Source: Duncaniella sp. (lineage in GTDB: Bacteria > Bacteroidota > Bacteroidia > Bacteroidales > Muribaculaceae). Taken from it: a DNA stretch of 47,862 nucleotides. Below the pieces are notes generated by a model, which searched no databases, was not told where the DNA came from, and saw only the letters and a list, made by a program, of their open reading frames with translations. Each line of letters opens with the position of its first letter. Position 1 is the stretch's first letter. Location: NCBI RefSeq assembly GCF_029054785.1, contig NZ_JAIDEN010000028.1, positions 1-47,862 of the forward strand, written 5' to 3'. The position numbers and the translations under genes were made by a program. This document shows, piece after piece, positions 27,032 through 35,280 of this stretch.

Positions 27032-28150
27032 ATGAATGAAGAACAGATTAAAATAAAGCGTGTGCTGATCTCCGGCGGAGGTACCGGAGGCCACATTTTC
27101 CCGGCTCTTTCGATTGCCAACGCCGTCAGGCGACGTTTTCCGGAGGCCGAAATCCTCTTTGTAGGCGCCCTCGGACGCATGGAGATGGAACGAGTTCCCG
27201 CCGCAGGTTACCGGATCGAGGGTCTGCCGGTAGCGGGTTTCGACCGCAAACGCCTCTGGCGCAACTTCGGAGTACTGTTCAAGCTCTGGAAATCGCTGCG
27301 CAAAGCGCGCCGCATCGTGCGCGACTTCCGTCCGGACATTGCAGTCGGAGTCGGCGGCTACGCGAGCGGACCGGTGCTCAAACAGGCTCAGAAACATGGT
27401 GTCCCCACTCTGCTCCAGGAACAGAACTCCTATGCCGGAGTGACCAACAAACTTCTTGCAAAAAAAGCAAAAGCCATCTGTGTGGCCTATGACGGAATGG
27501 ACCGCTTCTTCCCGGCGGAAGTTATCACCAAGACCGGCAATCCCGTGCGGACCGATCTTGAAAACTGCACCCTCACCCAGGCCGAAGCCAAGAAGAAACT
27601 CGGTTTCGATCCGGAAAAGCCTCTGATACTCACTGTTGGCGGCAGTCTCGGCGCGCGCACTGTCAACGAGGCCATTGCCGCATCGCTTGACATGCTTCGC
27701 GACAAGGAGGTAGGGCTGATGTGGCAGACCGGACGCTATGGAGCGCCGCAGTTCCAGAAACTCGCCGAAAGCTATGACAACGTAAAAGCCACGACCTTCA
27801 TCTCGGACATGGATGTGGCCTACCGTGCGGCGGATCTTGTCGTGTCGCGCGCGGGTGCGGGCACCATCTCCGAACTCCAGAACCTCGGCAAAGCCTGTGT
27901 GCTGATTCCCTCGCCCAACGTGGCCGAAGACCATCAGCGCCACAACGCCGAAGCACTTTCAACTCGTGGGGCGGCAGTCATGATCCTCGACTCCCAGGCT
28001 GTGGACTCCCTGCCGGCCACTTTGGAAAAACTGATCTCGAACCCCGCCGAATGCTCGGCTCTCAGCGCTGAAATCAGCAAAATGGCGCTTAAAAACGCCG
28101 ATGAAAAAATTGTAGATATAATCATCAATACCATCAAAGACACGAAATGA
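27032..28150 (+). CDS. murG: UDP-GlcNAc:lipid I N-acetylglucosaminyltransferase
   Basis: MurG is a peripheral inner-membrane GT28 enzyme that converts lipid I to lipid II. The N-terminal glycine loop GGGTGGHIFPALSIA is diagnostic. VGVGGYASGPVL (lipid-acceptor side), LLQEQNSYAGVTN, LTVGGSLGARTVNE and the C-terminal SRAGAGTISEL and AEDHQRHNAEAL complete the family pattern. The 372-aa length is normal. The ATG at 27032 lies close to the conserved start. Its stop overlaps the murC start by 4 bases (ATGA), so the two are translationally coupled. Confidence 0.96.
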   Translation: MNEEQIKIKRVLISGGGTGGHIFPALSIANAVRRRFPEAEILFVGALGRMEMERVPAAGYRIEGLPVAGFDRKRLWRNFGVLFKLWKSLRKARRIVRDFRPDIAVGVGGYASGPVLKQAQKHGVPTLLQEQNSYAGVTNKLLAKKAKAICVAYDGMDRFFPAEVITKTGNPVRTDLENCTLTQAEAKKKLGFDPEKPLILTVGGSLGARTVNEAIAASLDMLRDKEVGLMWQTGRYGAPQFQKLAESYDNVKATTFISDMDVAYRAADLVVSRAGAGTISELQNLGKACVLIPSPNVAEDHQRHNAEALSTRGAAVMILDSQAVDSLPATLEKLISNPAECSALSAEISKMALKNADEKIVDIIINTIKDTK

Positions 28151-29532
28151 AACACGATATCACCAAAATAGACAACATATATTTCGTAGGAGCAGGCGGA
28201 ATCGGTATGGCCGCTCTCGAACGTTATTTTCTCGCTACCGGCAAGAAAGTGGCCGGCTATGACCGCACATCCACCGCTCTGACCGACGAACTGCGCTCGG
28301 AAGGAGTGGAAATCAGCTTCGACGAAAGCGCCGACAGCATTCCCGCGGCATTCCGCGATCCGGAAACAACCCTTGTGGTCTACACTCCGGCTGTTCCTGA
28401 GGATCTGCCCGTGCTGCGCTACTTCCGCGACAACGGCTTCGAGGTCCTGAAACGTGCCGCCGTGCTGGGTCTGATCACCCGCAACAGCCGCTCGCTGTGT
28501 TTCGCCGGAACCCACGGCAAAACAACCACCTCATCCATTGCCGCCCACATCCTCAACAGCGGCTCTTTCGGCTGCAACGCCTTCCTCGGAGGCGAAATGC
28601 TCAACTACGGCACCAACTTCCTGCTCGCGCCCCAGTCGGCGTTCAGCGTCATCGAGGCCGACGAGTTTGACCGCTCGTTCCATCATCTCACCCCGACCGT
28701 AGCCGTCATCACCGCAACCGATCCGGACCATCTCGACATCTACGGCACCGAAGAAGCCTATCTCGAAAGCTTCGCCCGCTTCACCGAACTGATCCGTCCG
28801 GAAGGCGCACTGGTCATCCACGAAAACCTCAAGCTCAAACCCCGTCCGCAGGAGGGTGTCAGAGTCTACACCTACTCCCGCGACAGCGGCGACTTCCATG
28901 CAGGCTACATCCGCCGGGCCAACGGCACCATCACCTTCGACCTCATCACTCCGCGCGGCACAATCCGCAACATCAACCTCGGAGTCCCCGTCGAAGTCAA
29001 CATCGAAAACGCCGTGGCAGCCGCCGCGGCAATCTGCCTGACCGAAGCATGGGAACCGGATGTAGTGCGTGAGGCAATCAGCAGCTACCGCGGCACAAAA
29101 CGCCGCTTCGAGACCCACCTGAAGGAAGCCAACGGGACAGGCCGCGTCATCATCGACGACTACGCCCACCATCCCGAAGAGGTCCGCAAGTCAATCGAAT
29201 CCGTCAAGGCAATCTATCCGGACCGCCGTCTGACCGTGGCATTCCAGCCCCACCTTTACAGCCGCACCCGCGACTTTGCCTCCGACTTCGCCGACGCTCT
29301 TTCAGGAGCCGATTCACTGGTGCTTCTCGACATCTATCCCGCCCGCGAAGAGCCGATCGAAGGAGTCACCTCACAGATCATCTTCGACAAAGTCCGCTGC
29401 GAAGACAAAATCTTAATTAACAAAGAAAAATTGGTGGAAACGCTGAAAAACCGTAACTTTGACATTCTTCTGACACTCGGCGCTGGTGACATCAACACGT
29501 TCATCCCCGCCATCATTGAGAATCTCGATTGA
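28147..29532 (+). CDS. murC: UDP-N-acetylmuramate:L-alanine ligase
   Basis: MurC adds L-alanine, the first residue of the stem peptide. IYFVGAGGIGMAALERYF is the family nucleotide-binding N-terminus, and the ATP loop AGTHGKTTTSS and EADEFDRSF are typical. Later motifs are DYAHHPEEVRKSI, FQPHLYSRTRDF and LDIYPAREEPIEGV. At 461 aa it has a normal length. The ATG overlaps the murG stop (ATGA). The last 50 or so residues are more AT-rich and hydrophilic, but the frame stays intact. ftsQ starts 85 bases downstream. Confidence 0.96.
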   Translation: MKHDITKIDNIYFVGAGGIGMAALERYFLATGKKVAGYDRTSTALTDELRSEGVEISFDESADSIPAAFRDPETTLVVYTPAVPEDLPVLRYFRDNGFEVLKRAAVLGLITRNSRSLCFAGTHGKTTTSSIAAHILNSGSFGCNAFLGGEMLNYGTNFLLAPQSAFSVIEADEFDRSFHHLTPTVAVITATDPDHLDIYGTEEAYLESFARFTELIRPEGALVIHENLKLKPRPQEGVRVYTYSRDSGDFHAGYIRRANGTITFDLITPRGTIRNINLGVPVEVNIENAVAAAAAICLTEAWEPDVVREAISSYRGTKRRFETHLKEANGTGRVIIDDYAHHPEEVRKSIESVKAIYPDRRLTVAFQPHLYSRTRDFASDFADALSGADSLVLLDIYPAREEPIEGVTSQIIFDKVRCEDKILINKEKLVETLKNRNFDILLTLGAGDINTFIPAIIENLD

Positions 29533-29617
29533 TTTTACGCTTACAGTCCCCGCCTGACACAATATTCATCTCAAAACCACTGACAATTTTTTGCTCTTGT
29601 CATCAAACATCCTCTGA

Positions 29618-30568
29618 ATGTCGCGCTACCTCACAATAATATCATCACTGCTGCTTGTGGCCTATCTGGTCATCGCACTGACCGTGACCGCCAACGAGGC
29701 GGACATGGAACCCTGCCGCGGCATGGAGATCACAATTGCCGGTACCGACGGAAACAGACACTTTGTCACTGCCGCCGAACTCTCTCGCGAGCTTGACTCC
29801 CTCCCCGACAAAGCTGCGGGAATGGCTCTGGGCAACATCAACACCCAGCAGATACGCCGCCGCCTCATCGAGATGGACAAGATCGAGGATGCCGAAGTTG
29901 TCCGCTACACCGACGGGACAATAAGAATCACGGCCACGCCGATCATTCCTGTGGCCAGAATCTTCGACGAAGGTGAGTCGTATTACATCAACCGCGCGGG
30001 CAAACGCGTCAAGGCCGACGCCCGTTTCCATAAGGATGTCCCGGTGATCGAGGGCCATTTCGATCCCTCCGACTCGGTCTTCACCCCTGAATCGCTCCTC
30101 CCGCTGCTCAACTACATCTCCAATGACTCGGTCTGGAACTCCTACATCTCCATGATCAAGGTGAAATCGCCGAGAGACATCATCCTTGTGCCCGTCATCC
30201 GCGAACACGTCATCAACTTCGGCGCTCCCGCCCATTTCGACGACAAGTTCTCACGGCTGAAAAAATTCTATTCCAAGGTGCTCCCCCTCCAGGGATGGGA
30301 GAAATATGACACCCTCTCGCTCAAATGGAAAGGACAGTTGGTGGCCACCAAGCGCCGGCGAGCACCGCAGAAGGTGGAGACAGTGCAGTATGACGACGAC
30401 GAGAGCGTAGACACCGGCACGATGCTCGCGGGCGACGACGTGGCCCCCGGACAGACCATACCCGGCATGGAGGCCCACAATGAAAAGCCCATTCCGGCCG
30501 CAAGGAAAACCCCTCAAGAAAACTCAGCCGCCAAAAAGACGGAACCAAAAACTGAAAAAATCAACTGA
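29618..30568 (+). CDS. ftsQ: FtsQ/DivIB-like division protein
   Basis: FtsQ is a bitopic protein that scaffolds FtsL and FtsB at the divisome. One N-terminal membrane segment (about residues 5-24, with hardly any cytoplasmic tail) is followed by a periplasmic domain. GNINTQQIRRRLIEMDKIEDAEV and RITATPIIPVARIF match the POTRA-like part. The next 150 residues fit the beta domain. The last 65 or so residues form a charged, Lys- and Pro-rich tail ending near KKTEPKTEKIN, which is probably disordered. It sits between murC and ftsA, 17 bases from the latter. Family sequence identity is low, so the call relies on layout plus motifs. Confidence 0.88.
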   Translation: MSRYLTIISSLLLVAYLVIALTVTANEADMEPCRGMEITIAGTDGNRHFVTAAELSRELDSLPDKAAGMALGNINTQQIRRRLIEMDKIEDAEVVRYTDGTIRITATPIIPVARIFDEGESYYINRAGKRVKADARFHKDVPVIEGHFDPSDSVFTPESLLPLLNYISNDSVWNSYISMIKVKSPRDIILVPVIREHVINFGAPAHFDDKFSRLKKFYSKVLPLQGWEKYDTLSLKWKGQLVATKRRRAPQKVETVQYDDDESVDTGTMLAGDDVAPGQTIPGMEAHNEKPIPAARKTPQENSAAKKTEPKTEKIN

Positions 30569-30585
30569 AAACCCAATACATCTCC

Positions 30586-32106
30586 ATGGAAGAAAAATAT
30601 ATAGTGGCTCTTGAAATCGGGAGCTCGAAAATAAAAGGTGCGATCGGCACCGTTGACCCTCAGGGCACTCTGAGCGTGAAATCTGTCGAAGAGGAGAAAC
30701 TCTCTGACGGAGTGCGCTACGGCTGCATACGCAACGTGGTCGAGACGGCCACGGCAATCCGCAACGTGATCGAGCGTCTGGAGATGCGCGAGCCGGGACG
30801 CAATGTGACCGGTGTCTATGTTTCGGTCGGCGGACGCTCTCTGATGGCCCAGGGCATTGAGATCGAGCGCCGTCTGCCCCACGAAATGGAGATCACGGGC
30901 GAACTCATCGCCGACATGACCCGCGATGCGCTCAACTATCAGATCCACGAGCGCACAATCGTCGGCGTGACTCCCAAGGAGTTCCGCGTGGACAATTCGC
31001 CGACAAACCGCGCCGTCGGAATGTTCGGTTCCCACGTCTCGGCCCGTCTGAACCTGATCAGCTGCCGCAATCAGCTCGTCAGAAACCTCAACCATGTGCT
31101 TGACGAGAGACTCCATCTCGGCGTCCACGACATGTTCGTCCGCCATATAGCCGAAGCCGACCTTGTGCTCTATCCCGAAGAGAAGCGTCAGGGCTGTATG
31201 CTCGTCGACTTCGGTGCGGAGACAACCACCGTTTCCATCTACAAGAACGGAGTGCTGCTCTACATGGTCACAATCCCGATGGGCTCACGCAACATCACCC
31301 GCGACATCACCGCGCTCAACTATCTCGAAGAACGCGCCGAAGAGCTTAAGATCGACGGCGGCAACGCCCTCAGCACCCCCGAACCGGCAGCCCTCCCCAC
31401 CAACGGCCTGACCGATTTCGGCCAGATCAACAACTATGTCTCGGCCCGCGCGGGCGAGATCATCGCCAATATCAACGAGCAGATAAAATATGCCGAACTG
31501 ACTCCCGACAAGCTGCCCGCAGGCATCATCCTCGTTGGCCGCGGATCGAAACTCAACGGCTTTGACCGCCGGTTGGAGAACCTCACCACAATGAAGGTCC
31601 GCTACGGCAGTCCCGTAAACCGTCTGCGCATACTCGACGGACGCATCAACGCCACTGACCACGTCGACGTCATCTCCATCCTCGCCGCAGCCGCCAAAGA
31701 CCGCGATGTCAAGGAATGTCTGAGCCGTCCGGAACCGGTGGTTATGCAGGAACCGCTCTATGTGCCTGTGGCCGAAGAACCCCGCTATCAGCAGCCGCTC
31801 TACACCCAGCCGCAACAGCCCGTTCAATCGCAGCAGCCCGTTCAGCCCGTACAGACTCAGCAGACTGTGCAGCAGCCTCAGCAGATGCAGCCTCAACAGC
31901 CCCAGCAGGCTCCCAGACCGACCTACGCCACTCACAACTATCCCCAGCCGCAGACTCAGGCACAGGCGCAGGCCGCCGCTGAAGAAAAGCCCGCTGCCGC
32001 TCCTGAAAAGAAAAAAGGTTTCTCGCTGTGGAACAACGTGCGCGAACGGCTTGTCAACCTCATGACCGAACCGGTCGAGGACGACGACATCGACAATGAC
32101 AACTAA
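30586..32106 (+). CDS. ftsA: FtsA, actin-like membrane anchor of the Z-ring, with Q/P-rich linker
   Basis: FtsA is an actin-family ATPase that ties FtsZ filaments to the membrane. The N-terminus (VALEIGSSKIKGAIG) holds the phosphate-1 loop. GCMLVDFGAETTTVSIYKNG is phosphate-2, and IILVGRGSKLNGF is the adenosine motif. Residues of about 400-465 form an unusual low-complexity linker dominated by Gln and Pro (for example QQPVQSQQPVQPVQTQQ). The C-terminus, GFSLWNNVRERLVNLM, is an amphipathic helix suited to membrane binding, followed by a short acidic tail. The 506-aa length is longer than E. coli FtsA because of the linker. It lies 74 bases before ftsZ. Confidence 0.95.
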   Translation: MEEKYIVALEIGSSKIKGAIGTVDPQGTLSVKSVEEEKLSDGVRYGCIRNVVETATAIRNVIERLEMREPGRNVTGVYVSVGGRSLMAQGIEIERRLPHEMEITGELIADMTRDALNYQIHERTIVGVTPKEFRVDNSPTNRAVGMFGSHVSARLNLISCRNQLVRNLNHVLDERLHLGVHDMFVRHIAEADLVLYPEEKRQGCMLVDFGAETTTVSIYKNGVLLYMVTIPMGSRNITRDITALNYLEERAEELKIDGGNALSTPEPAALPTNGLTDFGQINNYVSARAGEIIANINEQIKYAELTPDKLPAGIILVGRGSKLNGFDRRLENLTTMKVRYGSPVNRLRILDGRINATDHVDVISILAAAAKDRDVKECLSRPEPVVMQEPLYVPVAEEPRYQQPLYTQPQQPVQSQQPVQPVQTQQTVQQPQQMQPQQPQQAPRPTYATHNYPQPQTQAQAQAAAEEKPAAAPEKKKGFSLWNNVRERLVNLMTEPVEDDDIDNDN

Positions 32107-32180
32107 CACATTCTTTATAACACCCCTTAGCAGAGCAATAGCACCTCTCTCCAGAAGCTGTTAAAAAATTCTTACTCAAA

Positions 32181-33623
32181 ATGGAAGATCAGAACAACAC
32201 CTATAATCAGGACATCTCCGACACCTCTGCATTCAAGAGCAACCAGGAAGGCTCGGATATCGCCTGCAACATCATGGCCATCGGTGTAGGCGGCGGCGGC
32301 AACAACGCCGTCAACCACATGTATGTCCAGGGCATAAAGAATGTGTCCTTCGTAAATATAAACACCGACCACCAGACCCTCTGCCACTCGCGTGTGCCCC
32401 ACACCCTTGAGATCGGCGACGGCCTCGGCGCCGGCAACAAGCCCGAAAAGGCCCGTGACTTCGCCGAGGAGAGCGCCGATGAAATCGCCGCCCTCTTCGA
32501 CGACCAGACCAAGATGGTGTTCATCACCGCCGGCATGGGAGGCGGAACCGGCACCGGTGCCGCTCCCGTCGTGGCCCGCATCGCCAAGGAACGCGGCCTG
32601 CTGACAATCGGCATCGTCACCATCCCCTTCCTCTTCGAAGGCCAGAAAAAGATCCGCAAGGCGATCGCTGGTGCCGACGAGATGGCCAAGCATGTCGATG
32701 CCCTTCTCGTCATCAACAACGAGCGTCTCGGCGAGATCTACGGCGACCTCGACTTCCTCAACGCCTTCGGCAAGGCCGACGACACTCTGTCGATCGCAGC
32801 CCGCTCCATCTCCGAGCTGATCACCTGCAACGGCCTGATCAACCTCGACTTCAACGACGTCGACACCACTCTGCGCGACGGCGGCGCGGCCATCATCTCG
32901 ACCGGCTTCGGCGAGGGTGAAAACCGAGTGACAAAGGCTATCCACGACGCCCTCAATTCACCGCTTCTCAAAAACCGCGACATTCTCGGCTCCAAGAAGC
33001 TGCTTTTCAACCTCTTCTTCAACCCCAACGCCGAAGAGAAGTTCCTCATGAGCGAAACACGCGAGATCACCGACTTCATCGGCTCGATCAACACCGATGT
33101 GGACGTGATCTGGGGTGTAGGCTTCGACGAAAACCTCGGCAACGGCGTGAAGATGACCATTCTTGCGGCAGGTTTCGATGTGACTCTGCGCGAGGAGGAG
33201 GAAGAAATCATGTCGGGCGGCGCTTCGAGCGGCTTCGGATTCTCGATGGGAACACCCGGCTCACGCCCCTCCACACCCGTCGGCACCGAACGTCAGGCCG
33301 CTCCCGCCGCAGTCCCTCCTGCCCCCAAGGCACCTGCAAAACCCAAAGAACCGGAAGTCTCTGACGAACGCCTCGCCGAGGAATACGGCCTGACCAAAAT
33401 CAAGGATCTGACCGAAGGCAAAGACCGCTCGTCGACAATCGTTCTCGGTCTCAACCAGCTCGACGACGATGCCGTCTGCGACATTCTGGAAAAATACCCG
33501 ACCTACAAGCGCGACCGCAAGATCGTGGACGACGTGCGCAACGGTGCCCTCGACGGCAGCGCCAACCTCTCAGCCACCCACAGCGCCCCCGGCTCCACAC
33601 CCCAGACCTTCAGCTTCGGCTAA
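32181..33623 (+). CDS. ftsZ: Cell-division GTPase FtsZ
   Basis: FtsZ is the tubulin-like GTPase that forms the division ring. A 25-residue N-terminal extension precedes IMAIGVGGGGNNAVNHM. The tubulin signature GGGTGTG is at residues 120-126. LINLDFNDVDTTL (the T7 loop region with catalytic Asp) follows. A variable linker rich in Pro and Ala begins around residue 365. The usual C-terminal peptide (D-x-P-x-F-L-R type) is not obvious. The best candidate is ILEKYPTYKRDRK, about 50 residues before the end, followed by a Ser-, Thr- and Gly-rich tail ending FSFG. The 480-aa length is normal for the phylum. It ends the dcw cluster. Confidence 0.97.
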   Translation: MEDQNNTYNQDISDTSAFKSNQEGSDIACNIMAIGVGGGGNNAVNHMYVQGIKNVSFVNINTDHQTLCHSRVPHTLEIGDGLGAGNKPEKARDFAEESADEIAALFDDQTKMVFITAGMGGGTGTGAAPVVARIAKERGLLTIGIVTIPFLFEGQKKIRKAIAGADEMAKHVDALLVINNERLGEIYGDLDFLNAFGKADDTLSIAARSISELITCNGLINLDFNDVDTTLRDGGAAIISTGFGEGENRVTKAIHDALNSPLLKNRDILGSKKLLFNLFFNPNAEEKFLMSETREITDFIGSINTDVDVIWGVGFDENLGNGVKMTILAAGFDVTLREEEEEIMSGGASSGFGFSMGTPGSRPSTPVGTERQAAPAAVPPAPKAPAKPKEPEVSDERLAEEYGLTKIKDLTEGKDRSSTIVLGLNQLDDDAVCDILEKYPTYKRDRKIVDDVRNGALDGSANLSATHSAPGSTPQTFSFG

Positions 33624-33660
33624 AGAAATTCAGGGTGTTACAGAACCATTCTACCGGTAG

Positions 33661-33712
33661 GGTGATTGTTGCAAAACCATGATTCGCAGTAGGGACGCTT
33701 TTTAAAGCGTCC
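33661..33712 (+). repeat. Half copy of the 200-bp inverted-repeat element
   Basis: GGTGATTGTTGCAAAACC (33661-33678), then GTAGGGACGCTTTT with AAAGCGTCC to 33712, matches the left arm of the element at 46950-47149. The hairpin GGACGCTTT/AAAGCGTCC is intact. The right arm is missing. It starts 37 bases after the ftsZ stop. Confidence 0.65.
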
Positions 33713-33749
33713 GCAATTGCCGTGGAATCCGGCCCTTCTACGGCAGGAA

Positions 33750-33797
33750 ATTGATTGTAATCGGTTTGCGACAATTGATTGTGACCGGTTTGCGACA
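33750..33797. repeat. Two tandem 24-base units
   Basis: ATTGATTGTAATCGGTTTGC followed by GACA (33750-33773) is repeated directly at 33774-33797 with two changes (A to G and T to C). A related stretch (CATTGTAATCGGTTGT) occurs inside the 47-kb repeat element. Confidence 0.7.
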
Positions 33798-33833
33798 AGA
33801 GCTTCAAAAGGCAGGCCGCGTCAGCGGTCGGTA

Positions 33834-34028
33834 GAATCCAGGCCACTGCAAGGGCGCCGTAGGTGTCCGCAGCTGTGGTAAAATGGAATTTACATAACAT
33901 TATAAGAGCGCCGTAGGTGCGAAACACGTCAACACATGTTTCGCACCTACGGCGCTCTTTTTCGGGGGAGGGGGTATCGATAACCACAGCTGCGGACACC
34001 TACGGCGCCCTTGCAGTGGCCTGGATTC
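33834..34028. repeat. 195-nt nested palindrome after ftsZ
   Basis: The outer arms, 33834-33879 and 33983-34028, are a perfect 46-bp inverted repeat (left arm begins GAATCCAGGCCACTGCAAGG). Nested inside, 33904-33926 and 33937-33959 form a perfect 23-bp stem (AAGAGCGCCGTAGGTGCGAA) with a 10-base loop, followed by TTTTT on the plus strand. GCGCCGTAGGTG occurs in all four arms, two per direction. The inner hairpin with its T-run could terminate the dcw transcript. The whole structure could extrude as a cruciform. Confidence 0.85.
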
Positions 34029-34140
34029 TTTAGGCTGCTACGCAGCTTCGCTTCGCATTGAAGCCATTATGCAGCCCCGGCGCATCAGATTCTTTAGGCT
34101 GCTACGCAACTTCGATACGCGTTGAAGCCATCATGCAGCC
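34024..34140. repeat. 53-base direct repeat, two copies 64 bases apart
   Basis: Copies at 34024-34076 and 34088-34140 both start GATTCTTTAGGCTGCTACGC and end CATGCAGCC or TATGCAGCC, with five differences. Each copy can fold GGCTGC with GCAGCC. The remaining 34141-34265 shows no clear gene or motif. Confidence 0.75.
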
Positions 34141-34265
34141 AACGGCTCATCACAACCGGTAATGGCAGTAGAGAAGAATAGGCGTCTTGGCACTGGATAA
34201 TGACATGTTGGTGGATACGCCAACCGATACAGTGGTGATAGCAACGCCACTGCCTGCCGACGGCC

Positions 34266-35087
34266 TCAATACTGCTCCTTCTCGTTGGGGAAATCCGAGC
34301 TCTTCACATCATTGATATAATTGCCGATTGCATCCTCGATGACTGTTCCGAGGTCGGCATAGCGGCGCAGGAAGCGTGGAGTGAAACCCTTGTTGATGCC
34401 GAGCATATCCTGAAGCACGAGCACCTGACCGTCACAGCCTCCACCGGCACCGATACCGATGGTCGGAATTGAAAGGCTCTGAGAGACCTTTGTGGCAAGT
34501 TCTGCCGGAATCTTCTCAAGGACAATGGCAAAACATCCGGCCTTTTCAAGCAAAAGGGCATCTTCGATAAGCTTCTGAGCCTCGGCCTCCTCGCGGGCAC
34601 GGACATTGTAAGTGCCGAACTTATTGATGCTCTGCGGAGTCAGACCGAGATGGCCCATGACAGGAATACCGGCAGAGATAATGCGCTCAATCGACTCGAT
34701 GATCTCCTTGCCACCTTCAAGTTTCACAGCCTCGGCATTGCTCTCCTTCATGATGCGGATGGCCGAAGCAAGCGCCTGGGTAGAATTGCCCTGATAGGTA
34801 CCGAAAGGCATGTCGCAGACAACGAGAGCGCGCTTGACCCCGCGGGTCACACACTGCGCATGATAGATCATCTGGTCAAGAGTGATCGGCAGAGTGGTGC
34901 CATAGCCTGCCATCACATTTGCCGCCGAGTCACCGACAAGAATTGCATCCATACCGGCCTCGTCGACCAGGCGGGCCATAGAATAGTCATAAGAGGTCAG
35001 CATAGCGATCTTCTCGCCCTTGGCCTTCATTTCCATAAGGCGGCGGGTGGTCACCTTACGAGGATCTTCAACTGTATAGGTTGACAT
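34266..35087 (-). CDS. panB: 3-methyl-2-oxobutanoate hydroxymethyltransferase
   Basis: PanB makes ketopantoate from alpha-ketoisovalerate and methylenetetrahydrofolate, the first committed step to pantothenate and coenzyme A. The motifs are clear: MLTSYDYSMARLVDEAGMDAILVGDS, with the metal-binding Asp, cited here as LTSYDYSMARL and ILVGDSAANV. GYGTTLPITLDQM, KLEGG, GIPVMGHLGLTPQS and IGIGAGGGCDGQVLVLQDMLG are also present; the last is normally GIGAGxxCDGQ. The 273-aa length is standard. The ATG at 35087 precedes the usual short N-terminus. A consensus promoter lies upstream on the same strand. No panC or panD is adjacent. Confidence 0.96.
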   Translation of the reverse strand: MSTYTVEDPRKVTTRRLMEMKAKGEKIAMLTSYDYSMARLVDEAGMDAILVGDSAANVMAGYGTTLPITLDQMIYHAQCVTRGVKRALVVCDMPFGTYQGNSTQALASAIRIMKESNAEAVKLEGGKEIIESIERIISAGIPVMGHLGLTPQSINKFGTYNVRAREEAEAQKLIEDALLLEKAGCFAIVLEKIPAELATKVSQSLSIPTIGIGAGGGCDGQVLVLQDMLGINKGFTPRFLRRYADLGTVIEDAIGNYINDVKSSDFPNEKEQY

Positions 35088-35120
35088 ATATTTATTCCAA
35101 TTTAAAAATATTCGAAATCG

Positions 35121-35135
35121 TCCGCCTCAGGCGGA
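35121..35135 (-). other. Hairpin in the panB leader
   Basis: TCCGCC (35121-35126), loop TCA, pairs with GGCGGA (35130-35135), and GAAAT/ATTTC can extend it. It falls at the start of the predicted panB mRNA. Confidence 0.4.
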
Positions 35136-35145
35136 TTTCAGCCGA

Positions 35146-35176
35146 CAAAGGTATTAAGATTCCTCAAACCGACAAA
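35146..35176 (-). promoter_or_regulatory. panB promoter
   Basis: On the minus strand TTTG (35176-35173), 19 bases, then TACCTTTG (35153-35146) match the Bacteroidota consensus TTTG-N19-21-TAnnTTTG exactly. The start would be near 35140, about 50 bases before the panB ATG. Confidence 0.75.
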
Positions 35177-35241
35177 ATTTATCTGTCTGTTGTCCGGACA
35201 GTTTCCCTTTTTCCGTGGCTTACCTACCAATATTCACGGTG

Positions 35242-35276
35242 TTTGCATGTAGGCAAGGAAATTATGTTTAAATTTG
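35242..35276 (+). promoter_or_regulatory. Promoter of the AraC-type gene, possibly leaderless
   Basis: TTTG (35242-35245) and TAAATTTG (35269-35276) are 23 bases apart, a little long. The ATG at 35281 is only 4 bases after the -7 box, so the transcript would start at or very near the start codon. It could be a leaderless mRNA, or the real start of translation is further in. Confidence 0.45.
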
Positions 35277-35280
35277 CCTT

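Noticed and set aside
33610..33999. Minus-strand frame of 129 codons after ftsZ
   Set aside because: It runs through the half element, the tandem repeats and the nested palindrome; the translation has no domain and is explained by the repeats.
34024..34140. Possible CRISPR array
   Set aside because: There are only two 53-base units, the interval between them is 11 bases, and no cas gene is near.
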